Shown: one piece after another, positions 39,975 to 51,113 of the stretch
How the letters are laid out: the number at the start of each line of letters is the position of its first letter
Numbering within the stretch: position 1 is the stretch's first letter
Origin: Paramoeba atlantica
Lineage: Eukaryota; Discosea
Length of the DNA: 64,000 nt
Direction: 5' to 3'
NCBI GenBank assembly: GCA_977017575.1
Contig: CDRNVI010000023.1
Span: forward strand, 248,001 to 312,000
Program-made: the position numbers and the translations under genes
Notes under the pieces: generated by a model
Databases searched by the model: none
The model's input: the letters and a program-made list of their open reading frames with translations, nothing else
Told to the model about the DNA's origin: nothing

Positions 39975-40619
39975 ATGTCACTGTTCTTCCGTGCCGCTGA
40001 GAACATGTCCTCACGAGCAGGCAGAGTGCGTACGGGTTTACTGCCTCAAGAATATACGCTAACACAATTCATCAGCAACATTACTACGTCAGAGTCATCA
40101 TGGAATGCGCAAAATCCTGCGTGTGAATGGACATACGTCGAGTGTAACCCTCAAAAGGAGGTAGCGTCTCTGAACTGGGGAGACATTCAGTTTGACTCAT
40201 CAGCACATATTTGTGGAAGTTTTAAGTGGGAATACATGCCGCATACCGTGCTTCTATTTGAGGCATACTGGCAGTCCCTGACGGGGAATTTGAATGTTTC
40301 TCTGTTGCCTTCTAAACTAGAAGATTTTGATATAAGCACCAATTTACATACTGGTACCTTAGACTTTACTAATTTGCCTTCTTCTTTGTGTCTGCTTCGC
40401 CTGAACACAAACCATTTCGAAGGTACGGTCGATTTCACTTGTCTTCCTGCGTCACTGCGTCAAATCGATTTGGCGGACAATTGTTTCTGCGGAGACCTTG
40501 ACTTTACGAAACTCCCCCCGCAGATAGAGAAGGTAAGAATTTCCAGAAATTTCTTTAATATTCCTGAGTACGTACCTCCTCAGATCATGATCAGCTATCA
40601 AAAGATAATGAACACTTAA
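39975..40619 (+). CDS. Short LRR protein
   Basis: This 214-residue protein has RAGRVRTGLLPQEYTL, a cap with SSWNAQNPACEWTYVEC, and about five LRRs (SSLCLLRLNTNHFEGTVDF, ASLRQIDLADNCFCGDLDF). The usual NTxI-type tail is absent. Alternative starts are the ATGs at 39975 and 40005; the first aligns with the ATG-plus-hydrophobic start of the genes at 46209 and 50508. It has no obvious signal peptide. Confidence 0.83.
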   Translation: MSLFFRAAENMSSRAGRVRTGLLPQEYTLTQFISNITTSESSWNAQNPACEWTYVECNPQKEVASLNWGDIQFDSSAHICGSFKWEYMPHTVLLFEAYWQSLTGNLNVSLLPSKLEDFDISTNLHTGTLDFTNLPSSLCLLRLNTNHFEGTVDFTCLPASLRQIDLADNCFCGDLDFTKLPPQIEKVRISRNFFNIPEYVPPQIMISYQKIMNT

Positions 40620-41279
40620 TTTGCAGTCGTTGTAGCCTTCTCCAACTCTTTTTCAACGAGGTACTCCTCCTGCCATGTTCCCCCTGCATGTTATAGTGAA
40701 ATGAGGTCTTATAACATGCCTTTCTTCTGATTTTGTCGGTGAATTCGAGCTTCTTTTCACATTTCTTCATGCGCGTTGAAGCGACTACAAAATATGTCTT
40801 TATGCTCAGTACTGTGCCTTTTTTAGAATTATTCTTGAAAATTCCATTGAAAATTCAATCGACCTTCTTCCAAATTTAATATGGGGGGCATCTACATAAA
40901 CTTGTTTTTCTATATTTAGATGTAGATAATAATGGAGGGGGGGTATACATTATCTGTAAAAGCGTTCTCGATTATTGAAATGTGTTAGCTGCTTCGTATA
41001 AGATCGTGTATCACTGCTTCGTATAAGATTCGTATATCCTATCGCTTCGTAAAAAAGCGGTGGTTGTTCTAGTGCATGTGCATTGGGCTTCGCAAATTGC
41101 TTCCCACTAACATCGCGAAAAAGCACAAGTGCTGTGCTGTTTCCCAAAATCGGTGGTAACTACCAAAAAAAACTTTACTATCTGGGCGCACTGTATTTTA
41201 TCATGGGCGGTCATAAATGCAATATCTATGGATTGATTCCGCGTACCTGAATCGACACTGAGAAAAACCACAGAAACTC
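40620..41279. other. Gene-free stretch beside mariner remnant
   Basis: It contains short local repeats (GCTTCGTATAAGAT twice near 40985-41030) and a G-run followed by TATACATTATC near 40935. It may be the 3' part of the decayed mariner element to its right. Confidence 0.35.
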
Positions 41280-41795
41280 TCAGATACGCAGACAGCAAAA
41301 ACAGCAAAAAAACGGAGTTGTGGACTGTGTTTGACTACTTCCTCCTTTTTCTTGAGAGTAAAAGTGCAATAAGTTATCACACCAATGAAAAATAATATCG
41401 CCTTCTGAGTTTATTGCCCCCCACAGAAGAGCTCTTGTTGGATGATGAGTTCGACTTTTCAATACTTGATCAGTCGAAGATTGCCAAGAGGATCGTGACA
41501 TGTCACCCGCATGCACATACATCTATACCTCGTCACTGAAACATAAATTTTTAAAAACCGTACCACTCGTCGCCTCGTTTTCGTTTAGTAGTGCTTTACA
41601 GAAACTTACTCGGGCTTGCCCTTTTCTTTCCGCAGAAAGATGCAGAGTACATTTTTTGGAGCGAAACTTATATCCGTAGTGGTTTGGAAGTGCTCGCGTT
41701 CGATGATGTGATATAACAAACTGATAGTTGTATGCTTCCGCCATCGCGAAAACCAATCTATTCAGTGTGCGGTATACTGGATTTTCTGCCATTAC
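41280..41795 (-). pseudogene. Tc1/mariner transposase remnant
   Basis: The minus strand reads RVSFCKALLNENEATSGTVF, then NLCFSDEV, followed after a stop by SRTHHPTRALLWGAINSEG and IFHWCDN. FSDE is the first catalytic Asp region, and HHPTxxxxWGAI is the classic Tc1/mariner sequence after it. The DNAPxH box and C-terminus are not visible. A close relative lies at 60100-60823. Confidence 0.7.
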
Positions 41796-42009
41796 TTTGG
41801 TAACATAAGTCCCAGTGCTTTAAAGTGGTGGTCGTTTCTTTTACTTTGCTTAGACGGTCGTCCACCGAAGAATAACAGTTCAGTAGACAATGACAAGTAG
41901 ATTTGTTTAACGTGAGCATGTGACACAGCTGAACCTGGGTAAATAACCCAGTGGAATGTAAAACTTTTGGAGCAAAAACACCGGTTTCATTTAGACTCCC
42001 TTTCCTTTT

Positions 42010-44320
42010 CTATATCACAGGGAGTTCATTCAAGTGTGCAGTCTTTCTTTTCATTGGACGACCCCGTTTGCGTTGCTGACGTACGGCCTGGTTTTGGTGT
42101 TCTAACCTAGACCGGAGAATCGCCATTGTTGTAAGAAGCGAATGCTGATCTTTTAAGACAGAATCGTATTTCCTTTTTAGTTCACCATATTCCGTTCGAA
42201 GCGTCAAGTGCTCTGCTTTCAACATATCGTGCTCGATTCGCAAGGTATCAAATTGAATTCGCAAGGACTTCGCCTGGTTCTTATGTTTTTCCTTTTCACG
42301 CTCTTCCCTGCGCAAACGTGTGCCCAAAGTGCGGAGGCGGACTGTAGACGCATGCAGGTCTTTCGACCACTGGTGGACGGAATGTCGAACGCTTAGAATA
42401 TCTGCTTGTTTTCTTTCGGTTCTCTTGAAATGTTTTCGACTGCCGTGACGTCGTTTGCGGTACCTTCGGCGGCTGTCGTTGAAGAATTCTCATGTCCGCT
42501 GAGAGGAGTATGCGGTTGGATGTCAACGTATGAAAAAACAATGAAGGCTGACGTCTTGTATTTCTGTTGGCCGATTTCTCGATTGTTGGATTTGCTCAGT
42601 TGGCCGAACTGCTTGTAACAATTCAGCCTCTTCCACAAGCTGTGCATCAAAGCACTTTTTCAGTTCAGGAAAAGAAGGAGAGGAAATATTGTCATTAATA
42701 TTCTCAGGACTGGATGCCGCATTTAGTTCCTGGTGTACGCAAAGCATATCGCTTTCCTCAAAATAATCGGAATCAGAATCCGAAATTGCAGAATCAGAGA
42801 CTTCCTGATCAGGATCCCAATTCGGATACTTTGTAAAAGTATGTTGTATTCGGATCATCATTCGAGTCAGAAGTTGCGTATTCCGGCAATGTAAGAAGAA
42901 ATGTAATCTTCTGACCCCGACATGTCCTCTGTGCACGTACAATCAGAGTCGCTGAGTTGACTACTGACTTCAGAGGTCACCTCTTGTGTTGAAGAGAGAG
43001 ATGGAGATGTCGCCCTCGGTTCTTCGGATGGATACGACATGCAGGTACAAAAAATTGTCGAATAAAGTGAAATTTTCAGTGCTTAAAAAAACGTTTTTCA
43101 AAAAGTTTTAGAATCGAATTAAAAGCAGTCTTTTCAGCAGTGTTCTCTAAAAGTACGTTTTTAAAATATTCAAAATAGATTGGCGTAGCTCTCTAGGGAA
43201 TAGTTTCATTATTTTAGAACAGGGGTGTACTAGAAGTAACTATGCAACTGTATAACTCGAATAGGAAATATTTAACCTGCCCATAAGGATTTACAGTTCA
43301 ACATTATCGGGGAAATTTTCCGTCTTTTCCCATCCTTCTGCTGTGGTATCTCCTAAGTCGCCATCTTTCAGCAGCTTAAGCACGATGTTGTAGTCTTCGT
43401 CTTCTTCGTCTGCGTCTTCAAGGACAGAGATACTTTCAGCAGATGAGTTTGGAAAGCCGGAGAGATAAGGGGTCCAACTTCTGGAGAGATTCTTCCTGGT
43501 CAGTGTGTTCTCCACTTTGCCTAAAAAAAAGTAGGGTGCATAAGTTGTTAATGATGTGGAGGGCACATTCGCGTCCTGCAAAGCATTCATTGAAGTTAAG
43601 CCAGTGTTTAACCCTACATGTATTACGATACTTCTTGTTAGAGGGCACCAAAGGGAGGAAGCCTGTTCACAAGAGGCATGAACGCGTCGCATGGCAGTAG
43701 CCTTATCATAGACTACTGCGTCTGGATCATTGTAGTCCCCCCCCTTTTGTGTTAAACCCACGGTTCCTACAGGATCTTCCTCTTGAACTATTAATTATGA
43801 CCTGGTAATGATTTAAACCTTTACTCCGTATCTCATACACAGAGATACGAGAAAGGGCGTCTTTCTTCATTAGACCTTTGATTGTCATTGTGGAACGACA
43901 AATCTTTCGCTTTTCGTTTGCGTTTAAATCATGGCGGGCTCGCTTCCCCTGTACTACCGGAGGCATCGTACCTAGGTCGAGTGATACATGAGATTCGTCG
44001 CCGATTCGCGGCTGTGGTGGATGCTTCCTGATCCATAAGGTGAGCGGACCATTTGTACCATGTGATGAAGTATCACAGTGTTGAGACATGGTGTTGTTAC
44101 TAATAATATTCCCTGAATCAAATTCTAAGCACAAAAATGAAGAAAACTGAGGAAAAAGCACTTCAATGTTTTTGACCGTGCTCAAAGGAGACGTCTAAGC
44201 CAAAAAAATAATTTTCTCCGAAAATCGAAATTGGAAGGTAAAAAAATCTCCAAAAAAAAATCCGTATTAAAGGGGGGTTCAGGGGGGTCCGTATTAAAGG
44301 AGGGGTCACAGTATGTAGAA
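42010..44320 (-). other. Unidentified transposon-like minus-strand frames
   Basis: Frames at 42010-42327 (coiled coil with an AT-hook-like RKRGRPMKR), 42523-42942 (acidic), 43291-43761 (acidic C-terminus) and 43727-44185 (basic middle part) follow one another on the minus strand. Their upstream edge, 44265-44315, carries ATTAAAGGAGGGGTCACAGT, the end motif also seen at 9145-9217 and 57211-57277. I recognise no catalytic domain. They are probably parts of one autonomous or semi-autonomous element of unknown family. Confidence 0.35.
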
Positions 44321-44428
44321 GAGTCACTTACACTTTTCATAAATTATGAGACGCCGGGCTTGTGACCGGTATCTAGCGTGTTTCCCCCTGTAAGTTCTAA
44401 CTACCATGTGTACGCTTGAAAGACGCCT

Positions 44429-44734
44429 TTACGCAAAGCGATAAGACAAATCTGTCAGTTTTTCACCCTGTCTCATGGCAGGAGACTTTGGTCGCCAGTA
44501 ACAGCGAGTAAGGCGGGTACCGGGGCCGCGCGTTCCCAACGAAGAAAGAAGACGAATGTCATCTAAACAAGGAACGCGAGAAATAGCAACATAAAGTTGC
44601 GCCAGTCCACTGCACGTGGACCGCGTTGCACGTGAGCCGCATTCGCTGTAGCATCTGTTCCCCCGCGTGCGAATGTTTCTCGGACCCAAAAAACAAAGGA
44701 GTCCCAATACTCTTAGATGTACGGCGGCATACAT
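44429..44734 (-). pseudogene. C-terminal scrap of a PIF1/Helitron-type helicase
   Basis: GLAQLYVAISRVPCLDDIRL matches the last helicase motif of PIF1 proteins (GQxYVALSRVRSLDGL). Nothing of the Walker motifs is found upstream. PIF1 helicases are host genes and also part of Helitrons. The isolated scrap within repeats favours a Helitron or captured fragment. Confidence 0.6.
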
Positions 44735-44800
44735 CTATCCTATGTATACATCTATCTTATGTATATCCTATGCATACGTCTATCCTATGTATAAATATTA
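44725..44800. repeat. Short tandem repeat, CTATCCTATGTATA type
   Basis: Four imperfect units of about 16-20 bp with TCTATCYTATGTATA lie next to one another. Confidence 0.65.
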
Positions 44801-45735
44801 TTCATTGGGATTCTCAATTCGTTTCGCACTTTCTGAGGAAGATTCTCGGTAAAAAGGGACTTTTTTCCCTTTTCCAAAAACAACTTGATTTTTTTATGTT
44901 AGTTTCGAACAAATTTCAGTATTATATATATAAACGTATTATCTACGTAAAGAAAAAAAACTCAATTTTTGGACTTTTTTAAATAAAAATTTACTTCAGT
45001 ATTATCTATGCGAATGATTAAGCATCATATTTTTGCTACTTACATGACTCCGCTAACATTTTTCTTTGCATAGGCTGTAAAATGTCTGGCCGCATCAAGT
45101 TTTGTAGTTGGGAACCTTGGATGACATGGTGATAGAAGACTGTATTAGGGACCTCTTGTAATCCACTGTTGAAGGAATTTGAAATCTTTTTCCGAGCTCA
45201 GAACCGGAGCTACAATGCTAATGAAAGCTACAATGCGTGAGGATTAGCGTTCTGTGATGCGTGTAACGGGGGTATTAAAACCTTCTGATTCGATTGCTCA
45301 CCTACTCCGAATTGCAACCGAGCTAGCTACGTAGTTCCGACACTTGAGATGCAAGACGCAACACAGCTTGCTCAAGCAGTTCCTGTGCACGTGCTCCGTG
45401 CTCCGTGGGTTGTGATCCTTGATATTTTTCACCTGAACGAAACAGTCCATTCCGTACTGCTGTGCCGACAACGCCAGCCACGTGACCCACGGAAGCTAAT
45501 CGTGACGGAGATGGTGGGACAACAGGTTTTGTCTGCCGCTTGGAGATCGTAGAGGAGCTAGGATGGTCCCCGAGGTCTGAGTGACGGTGGGAGGACAATT
45601 CCGGGTATGACGGAACTGAGGTCGGGTGTGGTTTTTATTATTATTAAGTTTTATTTTTAGTTATCATAATCAACAAGGTACAGAACTAAGCTAGGTACAG
45701 AGTAAGCTCATCGAGATAACCCGTCTTGTGAATAC
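44801..45735. other. Gene-free stretch
   Basis: An AT-rich part (to about 45060) is followed by a moderately GC-rich part. A 91-codon minus-strand frame at 45323-45598 has no recognisable domain. Confidence 0.35.
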
Positions 45736-45807
45736 TACGTGCAGCGGGATCAAACCTGTGTCTTCCGAACCATAATCAGATGTTCTACTCACTGAACTAC
45801 TGGCGCC
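45736..45807 (-). repeat. tRNA-like unit 1 (probable SINE part)
   Basis: On the minus strand this has an A-box-like TAGTTCAGTGAG, a paired D-arm (GTTC/GAAC), a paired anticodon arm (TCTGA/TCGGA) with loop TTATGGT, and a B-box-like GGTTTGATCC. The T-arm and acceptor do not pair well, so it is not called a working tRNA. Confidence 0.55.
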
Positions 45808-45861
45808 ACCAAGGCGCACACCCTGGGTTCTGAACGCACCCCGCTCGTTAGCTTTGGTGAA

Positions 45862-45945
45862 AACTACGCGCATGGGGTTCGAACGATGGCACATCCACGT
45901 TAAGGGAGACAGGGTTACCAACTGGGCCGTCACAGTCACCTTATA
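45862..45945 (-). repeat. tRNA-like unit 2 (probable SINE part)
   Basis: The minus strand has CCCAGTTGGTAACCC (A-box region) and GTTCGAACCCC (B-box). The outermost bases GGTGA and TCACC can pair. The 3' trailer GCGCGTAGTTTTCAC resembles GCACGTAGTATTCAC of unit 1, so the two are related tandem units. Confidence 0.55.
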
Positions 45946-46208
45946 TCTCACCCCATTAGATCCATGCTACCCCGGACACCATAAGGAAGAAAGAGGCAGA
46001 GGTTGTAAACAACCCCCGCAATTTTATTTATGATTTTATGTACAATTTGACGCGATCACCATGCGACTCAAGCGTCACCCCCTGTATATACAGTATAGTA
46101 GTCAGTATGTATAATTTAGTTGTGTATATAGTTGTGTAGTCGCACCTACCCCATCGGGTCTCATTTTGTTTAATATTTTTTGAGCACGAGTACAGTTTCT
46201 CCTCTCGC

Positions 46209-46799
46209 ATGTTTATTTCGTCTTTTCTTCGTTGTAAAGACACGGGCGTGTCCCGTCCTTCGAAAGTGCGAGGTACATTTCTTCCACAAGAATACAGTCT
46301 AGCTCAATTCGTTGCAAACATTCACAATCCACACGAATCGTGGACAGCAAATACAACAGCGTGTGAATGGAAGGGAGTGTCCTGTGATAAAAATCAAAAT
46401 GTTATAGCGATCGAAATTGGAATGAGCCGATATGCCGCACCGGAGTATTACGGGACTTTGGCATGGGGTTATATGCCAGGGAGTATTCAAACATGTGAAA
46501 TCAGTCGATCCGGAATTTCTGGGATCTTGCCTGTTAGGGAACTCCCTGCTGCTCTAAATATCTTTCGTGTTCCGAATTGCGATCTTTTCGGTAATTTAGA
46601 CATGACAGTGCTTCCGCCTGCTTTGACAACTTTAAATCTCAATGGAAATCGATTCAAAGGATCTCTGGACCTAATGTCACTTCCCCCTAATTTAGTTGTT
46701 TTGGAGCTCAATAGAAACTGCTTTGAGGGACCAGTGGATTTTTCAAGACTTCCAGTTCATTTGAAGAATGTAGATTTGCGGCGTAATAAAATTATGTAA
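46209..46799 (+). CDS. Short LRR protein
   Basis: This 196-residue protein starts MFISSFLRCKDTG, then RPSKVRGTFLPQEYSL, a cap with ESWTANTTACEWKGVSC, and five LRRs (PALTTLNLNGNRFKGSLDL, PNLVVLELNRNCFEGPVDF). It ends soon after the last repeat at DLRRNKIM, shorter than members with an NTxI tail. The first ten codons overlap pyrimidine-rich sequence ending in TAAAG, so start choice is not certain. The hAT element begins 170 bases downstream. Confidence 0.84.
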   Translation: MFISSFLRCKDTGVSRPSKVRGTFLPQEYSLAQFVANIHNPHESWTANTTACEWKGVSCDKNQNVIAIEIGMSRYAAPEYYGTLAWGYMPGSIQTCEISRSGISGILPVRELPAALNIFRVPNCDLFGNLDMTVLPPALTTLNLNGNRFKGSLDLMSLPPNLVVLELNRNCFEGPVDFSRLPVHLKNVDLRRNKIM

Positions 46800-46968
46800 A
46801 ATCTTCTGTTCCTCTCTTCGTGTTAATGTAAGTGCACCTGGCCAATAAACATTTTTTGGCATGGAGAAGGCATGTACATATGGGGTGTTGATCTATGAAT
46901 ATGACTAATTTGAAATCGAGTAGTAATGTTCGATAAGACTACAATATACTAATGACTACAATATAATA

Positions 46969-49900
46969 CATACATCTCCCCAGTACGGTACTTCGTACTA
47001 AACGTAGTACGGACCCCGTATTTCGTACTAGTACGTACTAAGTACCGAACTATCCGTACTTAGTACGAAAGTCCGTACTTCATGCAGTTTGTCTAACAAT
47101 TTCAAATAAAGAAACCACACTGAAGTAGTGTACCATGTGACGATGAAGGGCTGCAACCTCTGTCATGAAGGGCATACATGCTAACACTCACTAAATAAAA
47201 GCAAATATAGAAGTAATTTAAAAGGAATATAGAAGAAGCGTACGGTGAACGCATAAAAATTTGAATCAAAAGACACTCTATATTTATCACTATTTTCTCA
47301 CTTGCTATGAACTAACGAATAGGTGATCGCCGACACCCTCCCAAAAAATGTATAAGAGAACGGAAAGGAAAAGTGAAAGTGATCTAAGAACTTTTAGAAG
47401 CTATTTTCATTGAATATATAGAATGCTGTATATATTTTTTTACAAAGCTATGCAATCAACATCATACATTACAAGATTCCATTAATTTTAGTTAGAAAAA
47501 TCACCCTAAATTAGTCCAATGAGAGGGTGGTTACTCTGTAAAATCTTTGTCTTCGCCTTCATCTGTATCGCTACTTTCGAGAAGATCAAACTCACCTTCC
47601 TCGGATGATTTATATTGCGTTTTCGGTCTATGAGTCACTCTTTTAATCTTATTTAGGTTTCCACGCAAAAAAATCCGGTCAGCAATCGCACGTGGAGGAA
47701 GTCTGGATTGTCGAGGACTGTACATATACGACAATATCGATAGCCATGAGTCACACTTTGTCATGAGAGGTGGCGTCCAAACGTAATGACGCGCGGCGAA
47801 AGCAATAGATGGGAAAAGTCTATCACCCGTAGTGCACCAGTAATCATACTCATTACTGTGCACAGAGGGATCCCACTCAAAGTCAGTACAAGTGACGTAC
47901 GCTTGCCATTCTGTGTCAGTAATAGAAAATAAGGCGTTTCGCTCTGTTAGTGCTCCCAAACCTCGATCAAAAAGGTTGATCGCCCGCTGCACACTGATAC
48001 TCTTCATGTTATATGGGCGCCCGAATTCAGAAATGAATATTGGATCGAACCAAACAATGTCTTTCCAAAATTCCATGTTATGGTTTTTAGAAAGCCGGGC
48101 CATATGATGCTTCAGCGCTTCTTTTAAACCTTCAGGCCCGACTCCTTCCTCTGAATCCTCGAATAACTGTTCCAAAGTTTCGGCAACGTGCGTTGCTGTA
48201 GGTTTCCCATTGAGGTCAGAAAATTTGTTCAATGCAACGAAGAGAATATCGCATTCCTTTAAGAAGGTTAAGCACGAATTGCGAATATTTTCAACTCCGT
48301 AACGAACTAGAAGCCTTGAACAGTTCACAATAGACTTAGATGTAGGACTTTGTTTTTTCATTTCAGCTTCAACGAAAGCTTTTATGATATCGATGTTGTT
48401 GGCGATAAAATCCATCGCTGTGAACTTATCACGACACCAGCGTGTGACACCCCCTAATTGCGGAGTTTCTACACCTTGTGATTTTGAGGATCGATCAATT
48501 CCAACTAGAACGGCACCTTTATGCTCATGTAAAATAGTACACTTTTCTTCCCATGTTAAATCGGTCAGAAGCAATTTCTCAATGAGATACTTAGACTCAT
48601 CTGGTATCACGGTTTTTAATATTTCCAGACTTTCTAGAAGACCGTTCTCGAGCCCAGGACGATATCTTTTCAAGCATCGATCTCCGAACCTAGTGCAGTA
48701 CGTTCGAAAATTTGAAGCAGCTTTCAAATACGCCTCATCGCATTTCGCCAACTTTATTCCAAGTGCAACACCCTTATATTTACCTTTTGTAGCACTCGGT
48801 TTTCCACCTGAATAGAATGCCTGGGCGAACGCCTTCTTGAATTTAAAAGCCGGAGATTCTTCATAAGACTTGAATGCCGTATTGCAAAAACAATTTATCA
48901 TGTGCCCCACGCACGATAGCAAAGCGATACTAGGAACAAAGTGTCGCAGACCTTGCTCAAAATTCGTAATATCATTATTTCCAATGTAATCTGTCCTCTC
49001 ATAGATGTCACGCAAATGTCCCTCGCAATACAAGCGAGCTACATGATTTACAGCACTTCCATCAACCATTAAAAACTTCAATTTTTTCAGTCGTTCACAT
49101 CCGATATTGATCGTCATACTGTTCACCAGGGTTTCAGCCATGAGCTTCCCGTCAAATGCCTTGTACTGAGGCGAGTACATAGGGGGAAGAACATATTCCT
49201 CAGGGCCGACATATACCACACATAATAGTATATGTTCTCCCTTCATCCGATCGATACCAGCGTCAACGGCAGCCCCAAAGTATGTATACTTATCGATGTC
49301 CGACTTGAGAATTTCCCATAGCTCATCGGCGAGAACAGATTCACATTCGTGAAGTTTTCCGGTCTTTTTGGGGAAAAAGGCTAGAAACTGTTCAATGGTA
49401 ACCTTTGGAGGCCATTGCTCCAGGAGCGACCGAACAAAAGTAAGAAATTGCTGCGAAAGAGTGCTCATGAGAGCATGCATGCTGGGTACTATTCGTGTGG
49501 CGTAAAGTTCGGCTTCCCTTTCACACGACATAGCCATTTGAACAGCGTCAAGTTTCTCCTTATCAATGCGAAGATCGCAGTGCTTACGATGCTGTTGATA
49601 ATGATTACGAGTCTTGCAATGAGATTCAAAATGGCAGCCAGGGGTCATGCATTTGTAATGACATTCATGCCCCATACCGTCAACGGGCATTGCATCATGG
49701 TTGTGATGACAATTTGCCGAGCAACGTACGACAGCAAAAAGGGGAACCACCCCCTCTCGCATTAGAACGCTAGGCGGCGTTGCGTGATGAGCGCGAGAGA
49801 CCGTTCTTTCGGGAGTTACCTCGCTTCCATCCTGTTCACCTCGGCCTGACTTCCTAGACATGGTGCTGGAGAAAAGTGAATAAAAATTGAAAAGAAAATG

Positions 49901-50110
49901 CTATAGTAACGGAATAATAAATTAGTTTAAGTAATGCGATCCCAACATTGCTTTCCAATGAAAAAGATGAGCTTTTCTTTAATTGAAATTCGTAGTCAAG
50001 GTCCCACTTTGGCATAAAATATTTTTCAAAATGTATGAAGTACGGACTTTCGTACTTAGTACGGATAGTACGGTACTTAGTACGTACTATCCGTACTAAG
50101 GAGATGTATG
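46969..50110 (-). mobile_element. Complete-looking hAT transposon with GTAC-rich ends
   Basis: The ends CATACATCTCC are inverted repeats. Both are followed by 75-110 bases packed with AGTACGG/CCGTACT words (46981-47085 and 50036-50100). ATAATA flanks both sides (46963-46968 and 50111-50116). hAT elements usually duplicate 8 bp, so the 6-bp match may be an eroded duplication. A full-length transposase frame fills the interior on the minus strand. Confidence 0.8.
47531..49861 (-). CDS. hAT-family transposase
   Basis: This 776-residue frame has no internal stop. Near residues 55-95 is a Cys/His cluster (CHYKCMTPGCHFESHCKTRN) in the place of a BED finger. The hAT core follows: VDAGIDRMKGEHILL (first Asp region), LKFLMVDGSAVN (second Asp region), SCVGHMINCFCNTAF (the CxxH signature), VTRWCRDKF, and a C-terminal dimerisation block YWCTTGDRLFPSIAFAARHYV with RLPPRAIADRIFLRGNL. 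It ends in an acidic tail. The intact frame and the matching ends suggest a recently active element. Confidence 0.85.
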   Translation of the reverse strand: MSRKSGRGEQDGSEVTPERTVSRAHHATPPSVLMREGVVPLFAVVRCSANCHHNHDAMPVDGMGHECHYKCMTPGCHFESHCKTRNHYQQHRKHCDLRIDKEKLDAVQMAMSCEREAELYATRIVPSMHALMSTLSQQFLTFVRSLLEQWPPKVTIEQFLAFFPKKTGKLHECESVLADELWEILKSDIDKYTYFGAAVDAGIDRMKGEHILLCVVYVGPEEYVLPPMYSPQYKAFDGKLMAETLVNSMTINIGCERLKKLKFLMVDGSAVNHVARLYCEGHLRDIYERTDYIGNNDITNFEQGLRHFVPSIALLSCVGHMINCFCNTAFKSYEESPAFKFKKAFAQAFYSGGKPSATKGKYKGVALGIKLAKCDEAYLKAASNFRTYCTRFGDRCLKRYRPGLENGLLESLEILKTVIPDESKYLIEKLLLTDLTWEEKCTILHEHKGAVLVGIDRSSKSQGVETPQLGGVTRWCRDKFTAMDFIANNIDIIKAFVEAEMKKQSPTSKSIVNCSRLLVRYGVENIRNSCLTFLKECDILFVALNKFSDLNGKPTATHVAETLEQLFEDSEEGVGPEGLKEALKHHMARLSKNHNMEFWKDIVWFDPIFISEFGRPYNMKSISVQRAINLFDRGLGALTERNALFSITDTEWQAYVTCTDFEWDPSVHSNEYDYWCTTGDRLFPSIAFAARHYVWTPPLMTKCDSWLSILSYMYSPRQSRLPPRAIADRIFLRGNLNKIKRVTHRPKTQYKSSEEGEFDLLESSDTDEGEDKDFTE

Positions 50111-50116
50111 ATAATA

Positions 50117-50507
50117 TGTATACTCCCCCTATTATTAATAACGATAATGCAAAGAAACTTTTTCTCCATATGTGAAAACTCTTAGAACATCAATTCATAT
50201 TCACGTAGGCAGTTTTTTCTCAAATTTTCTTTGAGTCAATTTTTCCCCCAAAAACATTTTGTTTTCGTTTTTTAAAACGCAAAGACATAGAATTTTCAAA
50301 TTTCAAGAATTCTTTCAAGTCCATGAACAATGATAATGATAATAATAATCTCAAAAAAAATAGCCTTCTTCAAGTTTATTATGATCATTATTAATGACAA
50401 GGGGAGTAGTGTACATACAATAAGAAAGCAGAATCCGAAGAACATGTTTAGTATCACAAACGTACAGTATTCCTTTTCAACAAAAACTACAGCATTACTT
50501 CTGCTCC
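50117..50507. other. Intergenic, AT-rich
   Basis: The sequence is AT-rich with ATTATTA runs. Nothing else is recognised before the LRR gene's ATG. Confidence 0.4.
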
Positions 50508-51113
50508 ATGTTCTCCCTTAGCTTCAAAGACACGTTCCAAGACCTCGCCCGGCCCTCGAAGGTGAGTAAATCTGTTCTTCCACAAGAACACAATCTCGTT
50601 CGGTTCTTAGCCAACATCTCCAATCCGGACTCCTCATGGACGATTGACACGCCCGCGTGTGAGTGGAAAAGTGTGGAATGCGGCACCAGTGACTATGTCG
50701 GATACATTCGACTCGAAACGAATTACGTTGGAACACTTGCGTGGAGTCACATGCCGCATACTACAAAAGAGTTTTCCATATGGCATCAGAAAGGGATGAC
50801 GGGAAGACTGTTTGTTAATGAGCTTCCCATCGGATTGAACAGTTTTGTGATTCCTTGTTGCAGTTTCTTCGGAACTGTAGATTTGACGGAGTTGCCCTCT
50901 CGTTTGACGTATTTAAACCTCCGAGGAAATCAGTTTTCAGGAGATCTGGATCTGACGTTGTTGCCTCCAAACTTGACATCGTTGTACCTCAACGGCAATG
51001 AATTTGACAGTGTGGGAGATCTTTCCAAGCTGCCAGCAAGTTTGGTTCAACTTTTTCTGCGGGGAAATAAGTTTTCCAGAAGGCCGGATGTTCCATTTTT
51101 CGTTTCCTTATAA
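50508..51113 (+). CDS. Short LRR protein
   Basis: This 201-residue protein has MFSLSFKDTF, RPSKVSKSVLPQEHNL (family motif LPQEY), a cap with SSWTIDTPACEWKSVEC, and about five LRRs (SRLTYLNLRGNQFSGDLDL, PNLTSLYLNGNEFDSV). It aligns from its first residue with 46209 and with the TTG-start locus at 20907. It ends without an NTxI tail. Confidence 0.85.
   Translation: MFSLSFKDTFQDLARPSKVSKSVLPQEHNLVRFLANISNPDSSWTIDTPACEWKSVECGTSDYVGYIRLETNYVGTLAWSHMPHTTKEFSIWHQKGMTGRLFVNELPIGLNSFVIPCCSFFGTVDLTELPSRLTYLNLRGNQFSGDLDLTLLPPNLTSLYLNGNEFDSVGDLSKLPASLVQLFLRGNKFSRRPDVPFFVSL

Noticed and set aside
42010-42327. A host bZIP-like transcription factor (coiled coil plus RKRGRPMKR)
   Set aside because: There is no basic region directly before the coiled coil, and the frame sits in a run of transposon-like frames on the opposite strand to host genes.
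45736-45807. A functional tRNA gene
   Set aside because: The D- and anticodon arms pair, but the T-arm and acceptor do not, and the loop reads ATG as anticodon, so it was called tRNA-like only.
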